From Neocallimastix lanati (nom. inval.) (taxonomy: Eukaryota > Neocallimastigomycota > Neocallimastigomycetes > Neocallimastigales > Neocallimastigaceae), in contig JACVTC010000036.1 of assembly GCA_016946835.1 (NCBI GenBank), positions 782,501 to 840,000 on the forward strand: a stretch of 57,500 nt of DNA, written 5' to 3'. The notes beneath the pieces are model-generated. The model ran no database searches, was not told the origin of the DNA, and worked only from the letters and a program-made list of their open reading frames with translations. This document shows positions 24,990 to 37,602 of the stretch, piece after piece. Positions within the stretch are counted from its first letter, which is position 1; each line of letters opens with the position of its first letter. Position numbers and translations under genes: made by a program.

Positions 24990-25450
24990 TATTAGATTTT
25001 TTTTTTTTCTTATAGCCGCAAATAAAGCGAACTTTAATCTTTATTTATTTATTCAATTATTAATTACATGAATATTTTTTACATTACAAAAAAAAAACAT
25101 GGAATTAATAGAAAAAAATAAATATTATTTATCCAATTAGAACATAATAATATTTAAAATAATAATGTGAAATAAAAAGTAATATTCAAAATTAAAGTGT
25201 ATAATTAAATTCAGAAAAAAGTTCATATGCAACTAACCTCATTTCCTTATGGATTAGGGTTTGAATTGACTATCTGAAAGAAATTTTGGTCTTCTCCTTT
25301 AGAGGCATTGGTCCTGCTAGCCTTTCTAATTGCATTTTCAGCTTTCACGCTCCTGATTAGTTTGAGCTTATATTTTTCGAATAGTAACCTTTGTTGAATA
25401 CTAGCCCAAGGCATAATTTTATACACTAAAAATAAATGTGTTCTAGCAAT
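24990..25450 (-). mobile_element. 5'-truncated LINE family 2 copy
   Basis: A T run at about 24996-25008 is followed by a 3' region also present at 33001-33720. Shared words are GCGAACTTTAA, TAATTACATGAAT and GGATTAGGGTTTGAATTGAC. The part at 25215-25440 is GC-richer and reads on the minus strand as a decayed version of the coding part at 33488-33709. Confidence 0.65.
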
Positions 25451-26690
25451 TGTGCATTTCGCAATGTGGCTTAAAATTTTTTAATTAATTGCCACATTAT
25501 ATAATTTGTTTAACTAATAAATAATTAATAAAAATATTAAATAGATTATCAATGTTTTATATAGTTATTCTCTAATATTAATATTAATAATAAATATAAC
25601 TTTATTTAATTTATAATAATAATAATAAAATTACATGATTTAAATGAAAAATAAAATACATGAAATGAAATATTATAAATTATATAATTATTAAAGTGTG
25701 TTAAAATTAATAGTTTTTAACTTTTCCCATTCATTGATAATAATATAGAGTCCATTATATTATTATTATTATTTTTTTTTTAACGGCAGCAAACTTGTTT
25801 CACCTTTATTAATTAAATATTTGAAAAAAAAATACATGTAATAAAAAGAAAAAAAAGATAAAAAAATTAACAAAAAAAAAAAAAAAAAAAAAAACGCAAA
25901 ATAAAATAAAATAATGGTATAATATATTCTAGTTTCATTTAATTAATATCTGTAAGACTTCACAAGGGCATTATCATACTGTAGTATAATAATTATTTTT
26001 GACTTCACAATGTTAATCATCATTTTAAGATACAAAATTATGATCTTCATTGGTTGCGCTAGCCCTGCTTATTACTAACACTACTAAAAATACTCTTACT
26101 AATAATTATTTAAAATTTTAAATAATAATAAATTTTGTATTAAAATTTATATTAAATAAACTTTTCATTTAAAAATTTTTTGTATAATATTGAACATTAA
26201 TAGTTGGATTTATCTAAAACATAATTTTAAAAAAAGGGAATTTATAAATAAAATATTCTATTATTAAGTTTTCATAAATAAAGTACTATATTATTAATTA
26301 AGTTTCATAATCATTCAAATGAGTCATTATTAAAAGAACTATTATTATATATAAGAAAATACTTCTATACATAAAACAATTACTATAATTTTTATTTCAT
26401 ATACTATTCAATACTTTTTATTTTATTCAATTTTTTTTATGATTAAAAAAAAAATTAAATAAAAATGAAAATTTTTTATTCAATACCATTTAATGCTAAT
26501 AAATATTTAAAGCATTAAATAGCAATCAATCAAATATAAAAATATATTCATTAAAAAAAAAAAAAAATTAATAATTCTTTATAATTTTTTATTTTATAAT
26601 ATAATATAATTTTTATAATTTTTTTATTTTATTATATAGAATATTAATATTTATTATATAAATATTAATAGTATTTTAAAATATTCTCTT
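25451..26690. other. AT-rich stretch with retroelement scraps and upstream flank of array 3
   Basis: No gene. A small inverted repeat AATGTGGC/GCCACATT lies at about 25460-25497. A T run followed by AACGGCAGCAAACTTGTTTC at about 25773-25800 looks like another minus-strand LINE tail. From about 26100 to 26530 the sequence copies the flank before array 2. A damaged half A hairpin is at about 26700-26750. Confidence 0.55.
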
Positions 26691-29265
26691 TGAATTAGTT
26701 AAGATGTAATAGAAGTTAACTATTTCAATAACTGACATTTATAAATCATACATCATAATTTAATATTCCTTTTAGTTTTAAAAAGTATAAATATTTATAT
26801 TAAAAACACTTTATAAGTATCATAATAAAAATACTTATATAAATATTTAAATTTGGCAGGAGATAGAATAGTAATTTAAAATAATTCTGATGATTTGAGA
26901 TTTAATAGAAGTAACTATTTCAATAGCTGCCAATTTAAATATGTTTAATTAATTTTTTTTCATTATTATCATAAAAATTAAAATGAATAAAAAATAAATT
27001 ATATATTAAGATTATACAAATTCTTTTTATTTATTTTAAATTCTTAAAATAACAATGAATATAATGAAATAAGAATATTTTATTTAAATTATTATCGTAT
27101 AAATTATTAAAATATTCTTATTTTGAATAAGAATTAGATAGCTTTAAAAAAACCATCATTTATTTGATTTTAATAAAATAATTTGCTGTAACTATCTAAA
27201 AATAAAAATTCCAAAAAACTTATTATTTTTAACCACAATTATTGGATTACTTATTATTACTATATAAATATTTTATTATTAATATTTTGTTAATATTAAT
27301 AAATAAAATACTTATAAATTCATAAATGGCAGGAGATAGAATAGTAATTAAAAAATATTCTTCTGATGATTTGAGATTTAATAGAAGTAACTATTTCAAT
27401 AGCTGCCATTTATAAATGTTTTATTTTTTTTTTCTGTAATTTAATATTCCTTTTAGTTTTAAAAAGTATAAATATTTTTATTAAAAACACTTTATAAGTA
27501 TCATAATAAAAATACTTATATAAATATTTAAATTTGGCAGGAGATAGAATAGTAATTTAAAATAATTCTGTTGATTCGAGAGTTAATAGAAGTAACTATT
27601 TCAATAGCTGCCAATTTAAATATGTTTAATTAATTTTTTCCCATTATTATCATAAAAATTAAAATGAATAAAAAATAAATTATATATTAATATTATATAA
27701 ATTATCTTGACAAACATTTTAAATTCTTAAAATAATAATGAATAAAATGAAATAAGAATCTTTTAATTGCATTATTATTGTATAAATTATTAAAATATTC
27801 TTATTTTGAATAACAACTAGATAGTTTTAAAAAATCCATCATATATTTGATTTTAAAAAATGATTGCTGTAACTATCTAAAAATATATATTCCATAAATT
27901 TTCTCATTATTTTTATTATAATTAAACAAATAATAATTAATTATTAGATATATATAAATATTTTATTATCAATATTTGTTAATATTAATAAATAAAATAC
28001 TTATAAATTCATAAATGGCAGGAGATAGAATAGTAATTAAAAAATATTCTTCTGATGATTTGAGATTTAATAGAAGTAACTATTTCAATAGCTGCCATTT
28101 ATAAATGTTTTATTTTTTTTTGTAATTTAATATTCCTTCTAGTTTTAAAAATTAAATATTTTTATTAAAAACACTTTATAAGTATCATAATAAAAATACT
28201 TATATAAATATTTAAATTTGGCAGGAGATAGAATAGTAATTTAAAATAATTCTGATGATTTGAGATTTAATAGAAGTAACTATTTCAATAGCTGCCAATT
28301 TAAATATGTTTAATTAATTTTTTCCCATTATTATCATAAAAATTAAAATGAATAAAAAATAAATTATATATTAATATTATATAAATTATCTTGACAAACA
28401 TTTTAAATTCTTAAAATAATAATGAATATAATGAAATAAGAATCTTTTAATTGCATTACTATTGTATAAATTATTAAAATATTCTTATTTTGAATAAAAA
28501 CTAGATAGTTTTAAAAAATCCATCATTTATTTGATTTTAATAAAATAATTTGCCGTAACTATCTAAAAATAAAAATTCCAAAAAAGCTTATTATTTTTAA
28601 CCACAATTATTAGATTACTTATTATTACTATATAAATATCTTATTATTAATATTTTGCTAATATTAATAAATAAAATACTTATAAATTCATAAATGGCAG
28701 GAGATAGAATAGTAATTAAAAAATATTCTTCTGATGATTTGAGATTTAATAGAAGTAACTATTTCAATAGCTGCCATTTATAAATGTTTTATTTTTTTTT
28801 TTTCTGTAATTTAATATTCCTTTTAGTTTTTAAAAGTATAAATATTTTTATTAAAAACACTTTATAAGTATCATAATAAAAATACTTATATAAATATTTA
28901 AATTTGGCAGGAGATAGAATAGTAATTTAAAATTATTCTGTTTATTCGAGAGTTAATAGAAGTAACTATTTCAATAGCTGCCAATTTAAATATATATAAT
29001 TATTTTTTTTTTCTTTATTACTATAAAAATTAAAATGTATAAAAAATAAATTATATATTAAGATTATATAAATTATTTTGACAAACATTTTAAATTCTTA
29101 TAATAATAATAATGAATAAAATGAAATAAGAATCTTTTAATTATATTGTTATTGCATAATTAATTAAAATAATCTTATTTATAATAAAAACTGGATAGTT
29201 TTAAAAAATCCATTATATATTTGATTTTTAAAAAATGGTTGCTGTAACTATCTAAAAATATATTT
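26690..29265. repeat. multi-hairpin tandem array 3, four units
   Basis: Same orientation and unit as arrays 1 and 2. B cores start at 26855, 27536, 28220 and 28905. A cores start at 27327, 28016 and 28695, all with the short interior. Four C hairpins end at about 27200, 27870, 28565 and 29255. Steps are about 681, 684 and 685, so this is the most regular array. Confidence 0.92.
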
Positions 29266-30485
29266 TATAAATAATTTTTCATAATGATAAAACAAATTAT
29301 TTAAATTAATGAAAATCAATAATAATAGGTGCAACTTTTTAAATTAAACCGTTTATCATTAATACTTTATTGAGATTCCTTATAATAATTCGTAGAGTAG
29401 CTGTGACCATCTTTTTCCAGATAAATTAAATTTGAGATTTATCTTCATTTTGTTTTTGTTCTTATTTAAAAATCAGTCAAAAATATATTATTGTTAATAT
29501 ATTTTTATTATTGAACTAAAAAATGAAGATTGAAATTCAAAGTTTAGAGAAAATACAATATCATAACTTTTATTCATCTTTGATCATATCTTTTTCCTTT
29601 TCTTCTTTTTTCATTATTTTTCTAAAGTTATGTTTTCTTTTTTTTTATTTGTATTTTTTCATTTGTTGAAGTAGTGATTTTATTTTCGGTCCATGTAATT
29701 CACTTCGATTTGTAAAAAGTATTTAATGTTTACTATAAAAGTATTTAAAATATGAGAATAAATTTTCTGATGAAAAAAATTTTTTTTTGAAAATTTTTTT
29801 GCTCTTTTATACTTTTTTTTTCATATTAAAATTATAATTAAATTTCAATAAAAAAAAAAAGGTATTGTGGATCATTTAAAAAATATATTCTAAAAATTTA
29901 ATTTGTGGTTAATTTCCTTTCAATTTTTATATTAAAAAAAGTTTAAAAAAATTTTTTTTTTTAAAATGATTAATTATTAAAATTTTAGTTAATAAAAATA
30001 TTAATGTATTTAATAATAAATATTTTATATAAAAAAAAGTATTAATATTTATATATTATTTAATATTTATGCTTTAAACTATATATATATATATATATTT
30101 TTTTCTCTCTTTTTTTCTTTTTCAAAATATGATATAATATTAAAATATATTATAAAAAATAAAAGAATAAAGTAATAAATATATTATGTTAATAAATGTT
30201 AAATATATAGCATTAAAAAAAAAAAATTTTTTTTTATTAAGAGAAAAAATTTTGATTTTTCTAATACTTGTTATTTATTAATTTTGTTTTTATAATGAAT
30301 GCATTAATAATATAATTAATCAAAAAATATATAAATTAATTTATGGTTAATGTCTTTAATATTTTGTTCAATCAAAAAAATTCCTGTAAAAATTAATATT
30401 AATAGAAATAATGGTTAATGAAAATAATAATGTAAAATATTAATAATATAATATATATATTGATTCAACAATTCATAAAATTATT
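29265..30485. repeat. conserved downstream flank of array 3
   Basis: Matches 10255-11560 closely, including GTAGCTGTGACCATCT near 29398, AAAGTTTAGAGAAAATACAA near 29540 and TTTTCGGTCCATG near 29681. No coding sequence. Confidence 0.75.
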
Positions 30486-30642
30486 ATGAGTGTGTGTCAT
30501 TTTTTTTATTTTATATTTTATATTTTATATTTTATATTTTTATTTTATATTTTTTTTTATTTTTTTTATTTTTTATTTTATATTTTTTATTTTTATTTTT
30601 TATTTTTTATATTTTTTATATTTTTTTTTATTTTTTATTTTA

Positions 30643-30675
<33 letters not shown>

Positions 30676-31091
30676 ATATATATATATATATATATTTTTT
30701 ATTTTTTATTTTTATTTTATATTTTATATTTTATATTTTATATTTTTTTTATATTTTATACTTTATATTTTTTTTTATTATTTTATATTTTTATATTTTA
30801 TACTTTATATTTTTTTTTTTTTATTTTATATTTTTATATTTTATATTTTATATTTTATATTTTATATTTTATATTTTATATTTTATATTTTATATTTTAT
30901 ATTTTTTATTTTTTTTTTTATTTTTTATTTTTTATTTTATATTTTTTATTTTATATTTTATAATTCTTTTTTTTTTTTTATTTTTTTATTATTTATTTAT
31001 TTATTTATTTTATTATTTATTTATCTATTTATTAAAATTTTGCGAAATGAAACTTTCCGAAATGAAATTTTGCGAAATGCTCCTCCCCCTA
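30486..31091. repeat. TATTTTA low-complexity insertion ending in GCGAAATG words
   Basis: About 530 bases of TATTTT/TTTTA repeats interrupt the flank copy relative to array 1. The right end holds three variants of GCGAAATG and then CTCCTCCCCC. Read on the minus strand, this end (GGGGGAGGAGCATTTCGC) resembles the terminal repeat of the MULE-like element at 13145. It may be a non-autonomous relative expanded by simple repeats. Three overlapping open frames here are low-complexity artefacts. Confidence 0.6.
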
Positions 31092-31269
31092 TTGAATAAT
31101 AATTATTATTAATAAAATAATACTAGTATTTATATATTTTTATTATTTAAAAATTAAATGATATATATGTTATGTTATATATTGATCTTAATTTATATTT
31201 TTTTTTTATTTTTATTTTATTTTTTATATCTAAATTTAATGAATTATAAAATCAATAATTAATACTTAA

Positions 31270-31520
31270 TAAATTATATATGTAAAAGATTAAGTAAAAT
31301 AAATAATAATTTAAATCATAGAAAATTAAATGTAATAAAGAATAAAAAATGATTCAAAAGTTAAAAAAATTTCGGTGAGATGTATTCTATTAGTACTAAC
31401 ATGGTTACTATTAAAACTTAAAATAATAAAACAAAGAAGTGACTTCATTAAAGCAGATAGTGTGGTGTCCACTAAACTCTTCACTGAAAATAAAGATTCT
31501 CATTAGAGTTTTTTATTAAT
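31270..31520 (-). mobile_element. 5'-truncated LINE family 1 copy
   Basis: Matches 1090-1300, including ATAATAAAACAAAGAAG and AGATAGTGTG followed by CACTAA. The T tract is lost on the left. Downstream, 31560-31660 resembles 23930-24020 after the second copy. Confidence 0.6.
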
Positions 31521-32340
31521 AATAGTTTTTATATGACTAATATATTTTATGTTTTATAAAATCAAAACATTATATTGTGAACATATAAAAATAAAGTGTT
31601 CAGATGACATTATTAGATTTATGTGGATAAAACATAAATAATAATTACATGATATTGCAAAGTATCATTTCGGAAAAGGTGGCTTTTTAAATATTTATAA
31701 ATAAATTAATAAATAAACATTTTTAATAAATACTTATAAAAACTTTTAATAAATAATGTCAAATTAGGGTTAAAGTTTTTTTTTTTTTTTTTTTTTATAA
31801 TTATTATTTTTATATTTATTTTTTAAAAAAAATAATAATAATAAAATAAAATAAAATATTCTCGAAATCAATTAAGGGTAGTATAAAGTATTTAAAATTA
31901 AAATATATATTAAAAAATAAAAATGACTTATATATCTTAAAAATATGAAAAAAAAATTTTTCTTCTAAAAAAAAAAATATTCTTTATATTAATAAAAATT
32001 AAATTTAAAAGTTTTGTACATCTTTGAAATAAATATACAAATAAAATATTTTTTAAAAATAAATATCATTTAAAATAAAGTATTATTTAAAAATTTAAAA
32101 TATTTTTGATATTTTCATTATTTAAAAAAAAATTTTTCTTTAAATCAATAAAAAGTATTTAAAAAAAAAAAATTTAAAAATTAAAATGGCTTATATATTT
32201 TTATTATATATTTTAATAGAAAATTTTTTATTTATAATATAAAAGTTGTTAATAAAAATATAAAAATAATAAAAATAATAATAAAAAAATAATTATTTAG
32301 AAATATTTAGTAATAATGTTTTTTGTAATATTTGTTTTTT
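31521..32340. other. AT-rich spacer, degraded duplicate of 24000-24250 and 12240-12600
   Basis: The phrase AAATTAGGGTTAAAGTTTTT at about 31760 and a nearby GGGTAGTATAAAGTATTTAA stretch recur after array 2. No gene was seen. Confidence 0.55.
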
Positions 32341-32344
32341 TTTT

Positions 32345-32682
32345 TTTTTAAATTAAAATTTTTCCCTCTGGGTTTTTTGCGTGAAAGGTTAGGGGTTAAA
32401 CGATACTCAGGTAGGTAGGTATGTTTTCTATATTTCTAACACTATAAGAATCCCATTGCGTAAGCCTTGTCTGAGAGGATTTACTGTGTCCAGCTCCTCT
32501 GGGATGGCAAGGACGCCACCTATAGTTGGCTCTGCTTTCTCTCGAGGATCGCGTAGGGTGCTCCTATATGGAGTTTCTTTGCTTATGGGGAGTTGAGAGC
32601 GCCGACGCAGTTAATCATACACCCATATTACTATATGGGGAAGACCAAAGTCTTCAGTCTATAAAAAAAAAAAAAAAAAAAA
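32345..32682 (+). mobile_element. GC-rich retroposon-like island with 3' poly(A)
   Basis: About 320 bases near 45-50 percent G+C, the most GC-rich stretch of the window, end directly in a run of about 22 adenines (32661-32682). A compact GC-rich body joined to poly(A) is typical of a SINE or the 3' end of a plus-strand retroelement. No convincing A and B boxes of a tRNA-derived promoter were found. The frame at 32526-32738 has no recognisable domain. The alternative is a processed copy of a non-coding RNA, or a horizontally acquired fragment. Confidence 0.5.
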
Positions 32683-32739
32683 AATTTTTAAATAAAAATT
32701 TTAAAAAAAATATTAAAATTTTAATATCAACAAATTGAA

Positions 32740-32918
32740 TGAATTGTTGCCAAAATTTTTCAAATTTAGGACATAAAAAAATCCATTGTGTAAAAACTAG
32801 TTATGCTGTTACTTTCGCCACATCAAGGACATCCTATTGGGTAATCTTCTGATACCAAATTACCTTTTATTATAAGGTTTTAACATCAATTTTGAATTTA
32901 TATTTAATTCGTTCAATC

Positions 32919-32925
<7 letters not shown>
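32740..32925 (-). pseudogene. LINE fragment with zinc-binding RT C-terminal motif
   Basis: Minus-strand frames give, with frameshifts, EDYPIGCP-CGESNS followed by FTQWIFLCPKFEKFWQQF. This is the CxxC...HxxxxC layout of the zf-RVT segment at the end of LINE ORFs. Stops break the frame. A run of about 40 adenines follows at 32921-32960. Confidence 0.5.
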
Positions 32926-32963
<38 letters not shown>

Positions 32964-33000
32964 AAGAGAAAATTGTGAATATATCATTTCATAAATAATT

Positions 33001-33319
33001 TTTTTTTTTTTTTTTTTTTTTTTACAGCCCCAGTTATTGCGAACTTTAAGCTTCATTTAATCATTTATTAATTAATTACATGAATTTATATATATATATA
33101 AAACACACAATTAATAATATAAATGAAAAGAAATATTCAAAAATAAAGTGTATAAATAAATTCAAAAAAAAAAAAATTTTCATATGCAAAGAAATCTCAC
33201 CTCCAAGATTATAAGATTTCTATTTAAAAAGAAATTCTTATTCCGGATTAGGGTTTGAATTGACTATCTAAAAAGAAATTATGTTTTTCTCCTTCTTACT
33301 AAATATTTCTAAATAATTA

Positions 33320-33359
<40 letters not shown>

Positions 33360-33720
33360 TTATTTTTATTAACAACTTTTATATTATAAACCAAAAATTT
33401 TCTATTGGCATTGGGCCCTGCTAGCCTGTCTTACTGTTTTACTGTATTTTCAGTATTGACGCTCCTAGTTTGTTTGTGCTTATACCGTCAGGAATAGTAA
33501 CCCTTGTCGATTACTAGCCCTTGGCATAATTTCATGTAAAAAGAGCTGCAGATCGCACCAAGAATGATATTTTTAGAATAATCACCATAAACGATTTGAT
33601 TATGAAATAAATTATTCCATTCCTTTTTATGATTTAAATCAATAGTATCTGTATCTCTTCTACCAAGATGAAAGCTATATAATGGTACGTCACATATATA
33701 TTTACACACTCATTATTCAG
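33001..33720 (-). mobile_element. LINE family 2, 3' part with poly(A) tail
   Basis: The T run 33001-33023 is a poly(A) tail on the minus strand, followed by the 3' untranslated region shared with 25010-25210. The GC-richer coding remnant is at 33400-33710; the open frame 33488-33709 contains SFHLGRRDTDTIDLNHKKEW. An ATT run at about 33326-33360 is inserted in the middle. The 5' end is missing. The protein remnant has no clear catalytic motif but shares order and strand with the copy at 25215-25440. Confidence 0.6.
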
Positions 33721-34118
33721 AAAATTACACATAAATAAATACATAAAATGAAATATTTTATATTATATAATTATATTAGTGAGTTAGAAGCAATAGTTTT
33801 TTTTATCGATTATAACACCGTGTCCATTATTACCAGTAATAATTTCAAGTATTAGTGTTAACAACCGAATCTGTATCTGATCTTTCACCAGGAGGTGAAA
33901 ATCTACGCCTTATCATTAATAACATTATTAAAATTATATATATTATTAGTATCGATCAAACTTTTTTTTTTTAAATAAATTATTTAAAACTTTTTTTTAT
34001 TAACCAATAAATAGAAAAACATATACATATATATATGTGTATAAGATTAAAGAAAATACTATTTTTTCTTTATTAATACATTTATTTATTTTTTTATTTA
34101 TTTATTTATAGAAATGAC

Positions 34119-34158
<40 letters not shown>

Positions 34159-34245
34159 ATTATATTAATTATATAATATTATAAATATAAAAAATATATT
34201 AAATAATGTATATATTTATCAAAAAAAAAAAAAAAAAAAAAAAAA

Positions 34246-34291
<46 letters not shown>

Positions 34292-35124
34292 TAAAATAGA
34301 ATTACTTGTTAATAATAATAACAATAATTTATAAACATATATCATATTATTGAATATATGATTATATAATATTACTATTTCAATTATTTAATTATTTTTT
34401 ATTTTCCTCTTTCTAATAAATTATATATGATAAAACCTAATATATATTTAAGACAATTCATAAATTTAATTGAATTAAATTTAAATTTAAAAGAGGAAAA
34501 CTAATTTTATTAGAATTATTAATTATGTTTAGTATAATAATAATTATCACAATTAATTAATTAATGATTCTAAGTAAAATTTAAAAAATATTTATTGAGG
34601 TTGTAAAATGAATATTAAAATATTTTTAATATTATATAAAAATAAAACAAATAATTAACAATTATCAATTAATTTATATTAGGGTAATACTGTTAAAAAT
34701 GAGAGTATTGTTTACGAATTATTAATTTTCATTTAAAAAAAATAACAGAAAAAAAAAAAAAAAAAAAGATAACATTTTTAATTAAAAACTGAAAACATGT
34801 TTTGTAATATGTATTTTGAATTTAAAATCAACAATTTAAAATGTTATATATAATAGGGTTAAAGGCAACTTTTCTTTTTAGATTTATATATAATTATTAT
34901 TGTCAATAAATATAGTATTATTATATGAAGATTGCGACGAAAGCGAATATTAATAATTAATAATAAGAAATTTTAAAACTTTGATTTAAAATATATAATA
35001 AAATAATTGTTATTTTTTTTTTTTTTTTATAATAGTATTCAAATATTATTAGTTGTCATTTTGATAATATTTTCAAATATTTATATTGTTTATGATAATA
35101 AAATTCATCGATATGAGAAAAAAA
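33721..35124. other. AT-rich intergenic stretch
   Basis: No gene. Contains a T run at about 34121-34157, an A run merging into an AAT repeat at about 34220-34289, and the end of the repeat-rich block. A GC-richer scrap at 33800-33910 could be the 5' continuation of the LINE. Confidence 0.55.
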
Positions 35125-36650
35125 TTAATCATCAGTTCTTTTTAAAATGATAGATTGTATTGAGAAACCATATTTCCAATAACATTTTTTATTAACAATT
35201 TGAATTTTAACTTTAGTGTATAATTGTGGATTATTCACTTTAATCTTAAAACAAGTTAATGGTTGCCATCCAATACCTTTTAAATTATCATAATATACCT
35301 TACTTAATGAATATTTATATTGTTCTTCAGCCCCTTCAAATCTTGCAATAAAATCAAGTCCAACTAAACCACCAGAAACATTTTCTATCTTTACAACGCA
35401 TTTAACAATATAATTACCATTGGTTACATATTTAAATTCACCATTAACCTAATTTTTTATTATATTTTATATTTATTAATAAGTATATATATATATATAT
35501 TTTTAGTTTTATATATATATATTTACTTAAATCTTAAGTAGATAAAATTTCAACTTACATCAAACCAACAGACATCAGTTAATACAGCACCATCACCTTC
35601 TAATTTCCAATTCTTACCCATTTCTGCAATTGATAAATTTTTGGCATATAAAGTATTTGTATCTAAACAATAATATATATTTGAATATATATATATATTA
35701 ATACTTTAATTTATAATTCATTATTACTTTTTTATAAATATAATAGTATTATTTACCAAAATATCTATAGATATCATATAAATCAACTGGATTATCAATA
35801 GCATTAAATTCCTAAAAATAATATAAAATATTTAAGGATTACTAAATTATCTATCATATATAAAAATAAAATAAAATAAACATATATTAAATAATTATTA
35901 AATATGTACAAAGGTATTTTTTTTTTCTTCTTACCTCCAAATAATCTCTTTTTAAAAAATTATACCAAATAGAAGAGCTATTAATATTAGAATATAACTT
36001 CTTACAAGTCTATTAAATAATATATGTTATTAATAAATATAAAATGTATTAAAAAATATTTAATAAATAAAATAATACTATTAATATTTATAAATATTTA
36101 AAAATTTTATTGGATAAATTTTAATTTAAATTTTTACCATAGAAAAATTTATAAAATCTTTAACAGTTAAATATTTAGAAATTTTAATAACCACATCTGA
36201 TGGAATTTTTGAAATATCTATATATATATATATATTCATATTTTTATATATATATTTAATAGATTAAAATTATATATTAATATTAAATTATTATATATTT
36301 ATTTTTAATATTATAATTTTTTAAATTTATATTAAATTAATATTAATTCATATTATTGATTATTTCATTAATATATTTCTAAAATTTTTAATTCATGTAT
36401 ATTATTATTTACATTCACTTTGAATTATCTCTTTCTTTTGCACGTTACTAGTTTGAGCTATAGTTTTGTCTTTTTTAATTAACTCATGAGCTGTTGTTTC
36501 AGTATTTTTTGTAGTTTTATTACTTGAGGTAGAAAAATCTGCAAATAAGTCTTTAATTTGACTTTGGCCTGTAGTTACAATATAATTTTTTAATAATAGG
36601 TCGATAACTTCTTCACTAAGAAGAGTTTGGGTAGATACGTTCATTTTCAT
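35125..36650 (-). CDS. F-box protein with PP2-like (phloem protein 2) C-terminal domain
   Basis: Six exons on the minus strand: 36650-36413, 36217-36138, 36009-35935, 35811-35757, 35662-35559 and 35448-35125 (stop TAA). All introns are GT-AG, giving 291 residues. Residues 1-79 are polar and probably disordered. The F-box covers about 81-125 (KIPSDVVIKISKYLTVKDF, then IWYNFLKRDY). The C-terminal domain, about 151-288, matches the PP2 plan: an early LSI segment, then VCWFD (180-184), paired strands, a GIGWQP turn, and a final YGFSIQSIIL strand. Proteins of this design serve as substrate receptors of SCF ubiquitin ligases: the F-box binds Skp1 and PP2-type domains bind glycans or proteins. The substrate cannot be told. 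Alternatively the C-terminal domain is another galactose-binding-like sandwich such as FBA. Met 1 and Met 3 are both possible starts. Flanks are gene-free. Confidence 0.82.
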
Positions 36651-37553
36651 TTTGATTATTTTTTTTTATTATAAAATTCTTATTTTAAAAGTACTAATTT
36701 CTATATTATAAAAATTAAAAATATGTTTATATTTTAAAGGATTTTAAAAAAAGGGGTTTTTTCTAGTAATTACTTTCTTCATATATTATTTCTGTATTTG
36801 ATAATATATATATATTTAATTTTTATTAAAGGTATGTATTTTGTTATATTTCATATTACAATTAAATAAAGCATATACGATATCCGTTTTACTTTTTTTT
36901 TTTATGTTTCTTATTTTTTATTTTATTTTTATTTTATTTAATTTATAATATTGGGTTGATTTTATCTTTTCAATTTTTTTTTTTTAAATTAAAAAATAAA
37001 AAATATATTTTCCTAATATATTTCTAAATAATAAATATTCCCTTAAACAAAATATTTAATATTATAATTAGAAGAGAGTGTCTATTAGGTTTCTTATCAT
37101 AAGTTATTTTAATAATAAAAACTTTTTAATTATCATATATATATTATTTATATTATTTATAATTCAATTTTTTGAATTTTAAATTATTATTAGGATATAT
37201 TTATCAGTAAGATAATAATACTGAAAGGTTTAATTATCATGAATAAAAATATATAACTCTTATATATATTTTAATAAAATATTTTTTATAAAGGTTCGGT
37301 AGTTTATTTTTTATTTATTTATTTATTTTAATAAAAAAAAATAAAAATAAAAGAATAGGAATAAAAAAAATTAAATTAAAATATTTATTATAATAATAAA
37401 AATATAATATATATGATAAAAAAGAGGGGTAATATTAAACTAAATAAATTTTAAAATAGAAAACGTTTATTAAATAAAAAAAAAAGTTAAAACGAGAAAA
37501 AAAGTGAGAAATTATATAGATATTTATATTATTATCTAAAGAATGTTTTGTTT

Positions 37554-37602
<49 letters not shown>

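Noticed and set aside
30486-31112. Three overlapping plus-strand frames up to 208 codons
   Set aside because: All three frames of a TATTTT repeat are open; the composition is F, Y, I and L only and no codon bias favours one frame.
32526-32738. 70-codon plus-strand frame
   Set aside because: It ends in poly-lysine from the poly(A) tail and has no recognisable domain; the island looks like a retroposon.
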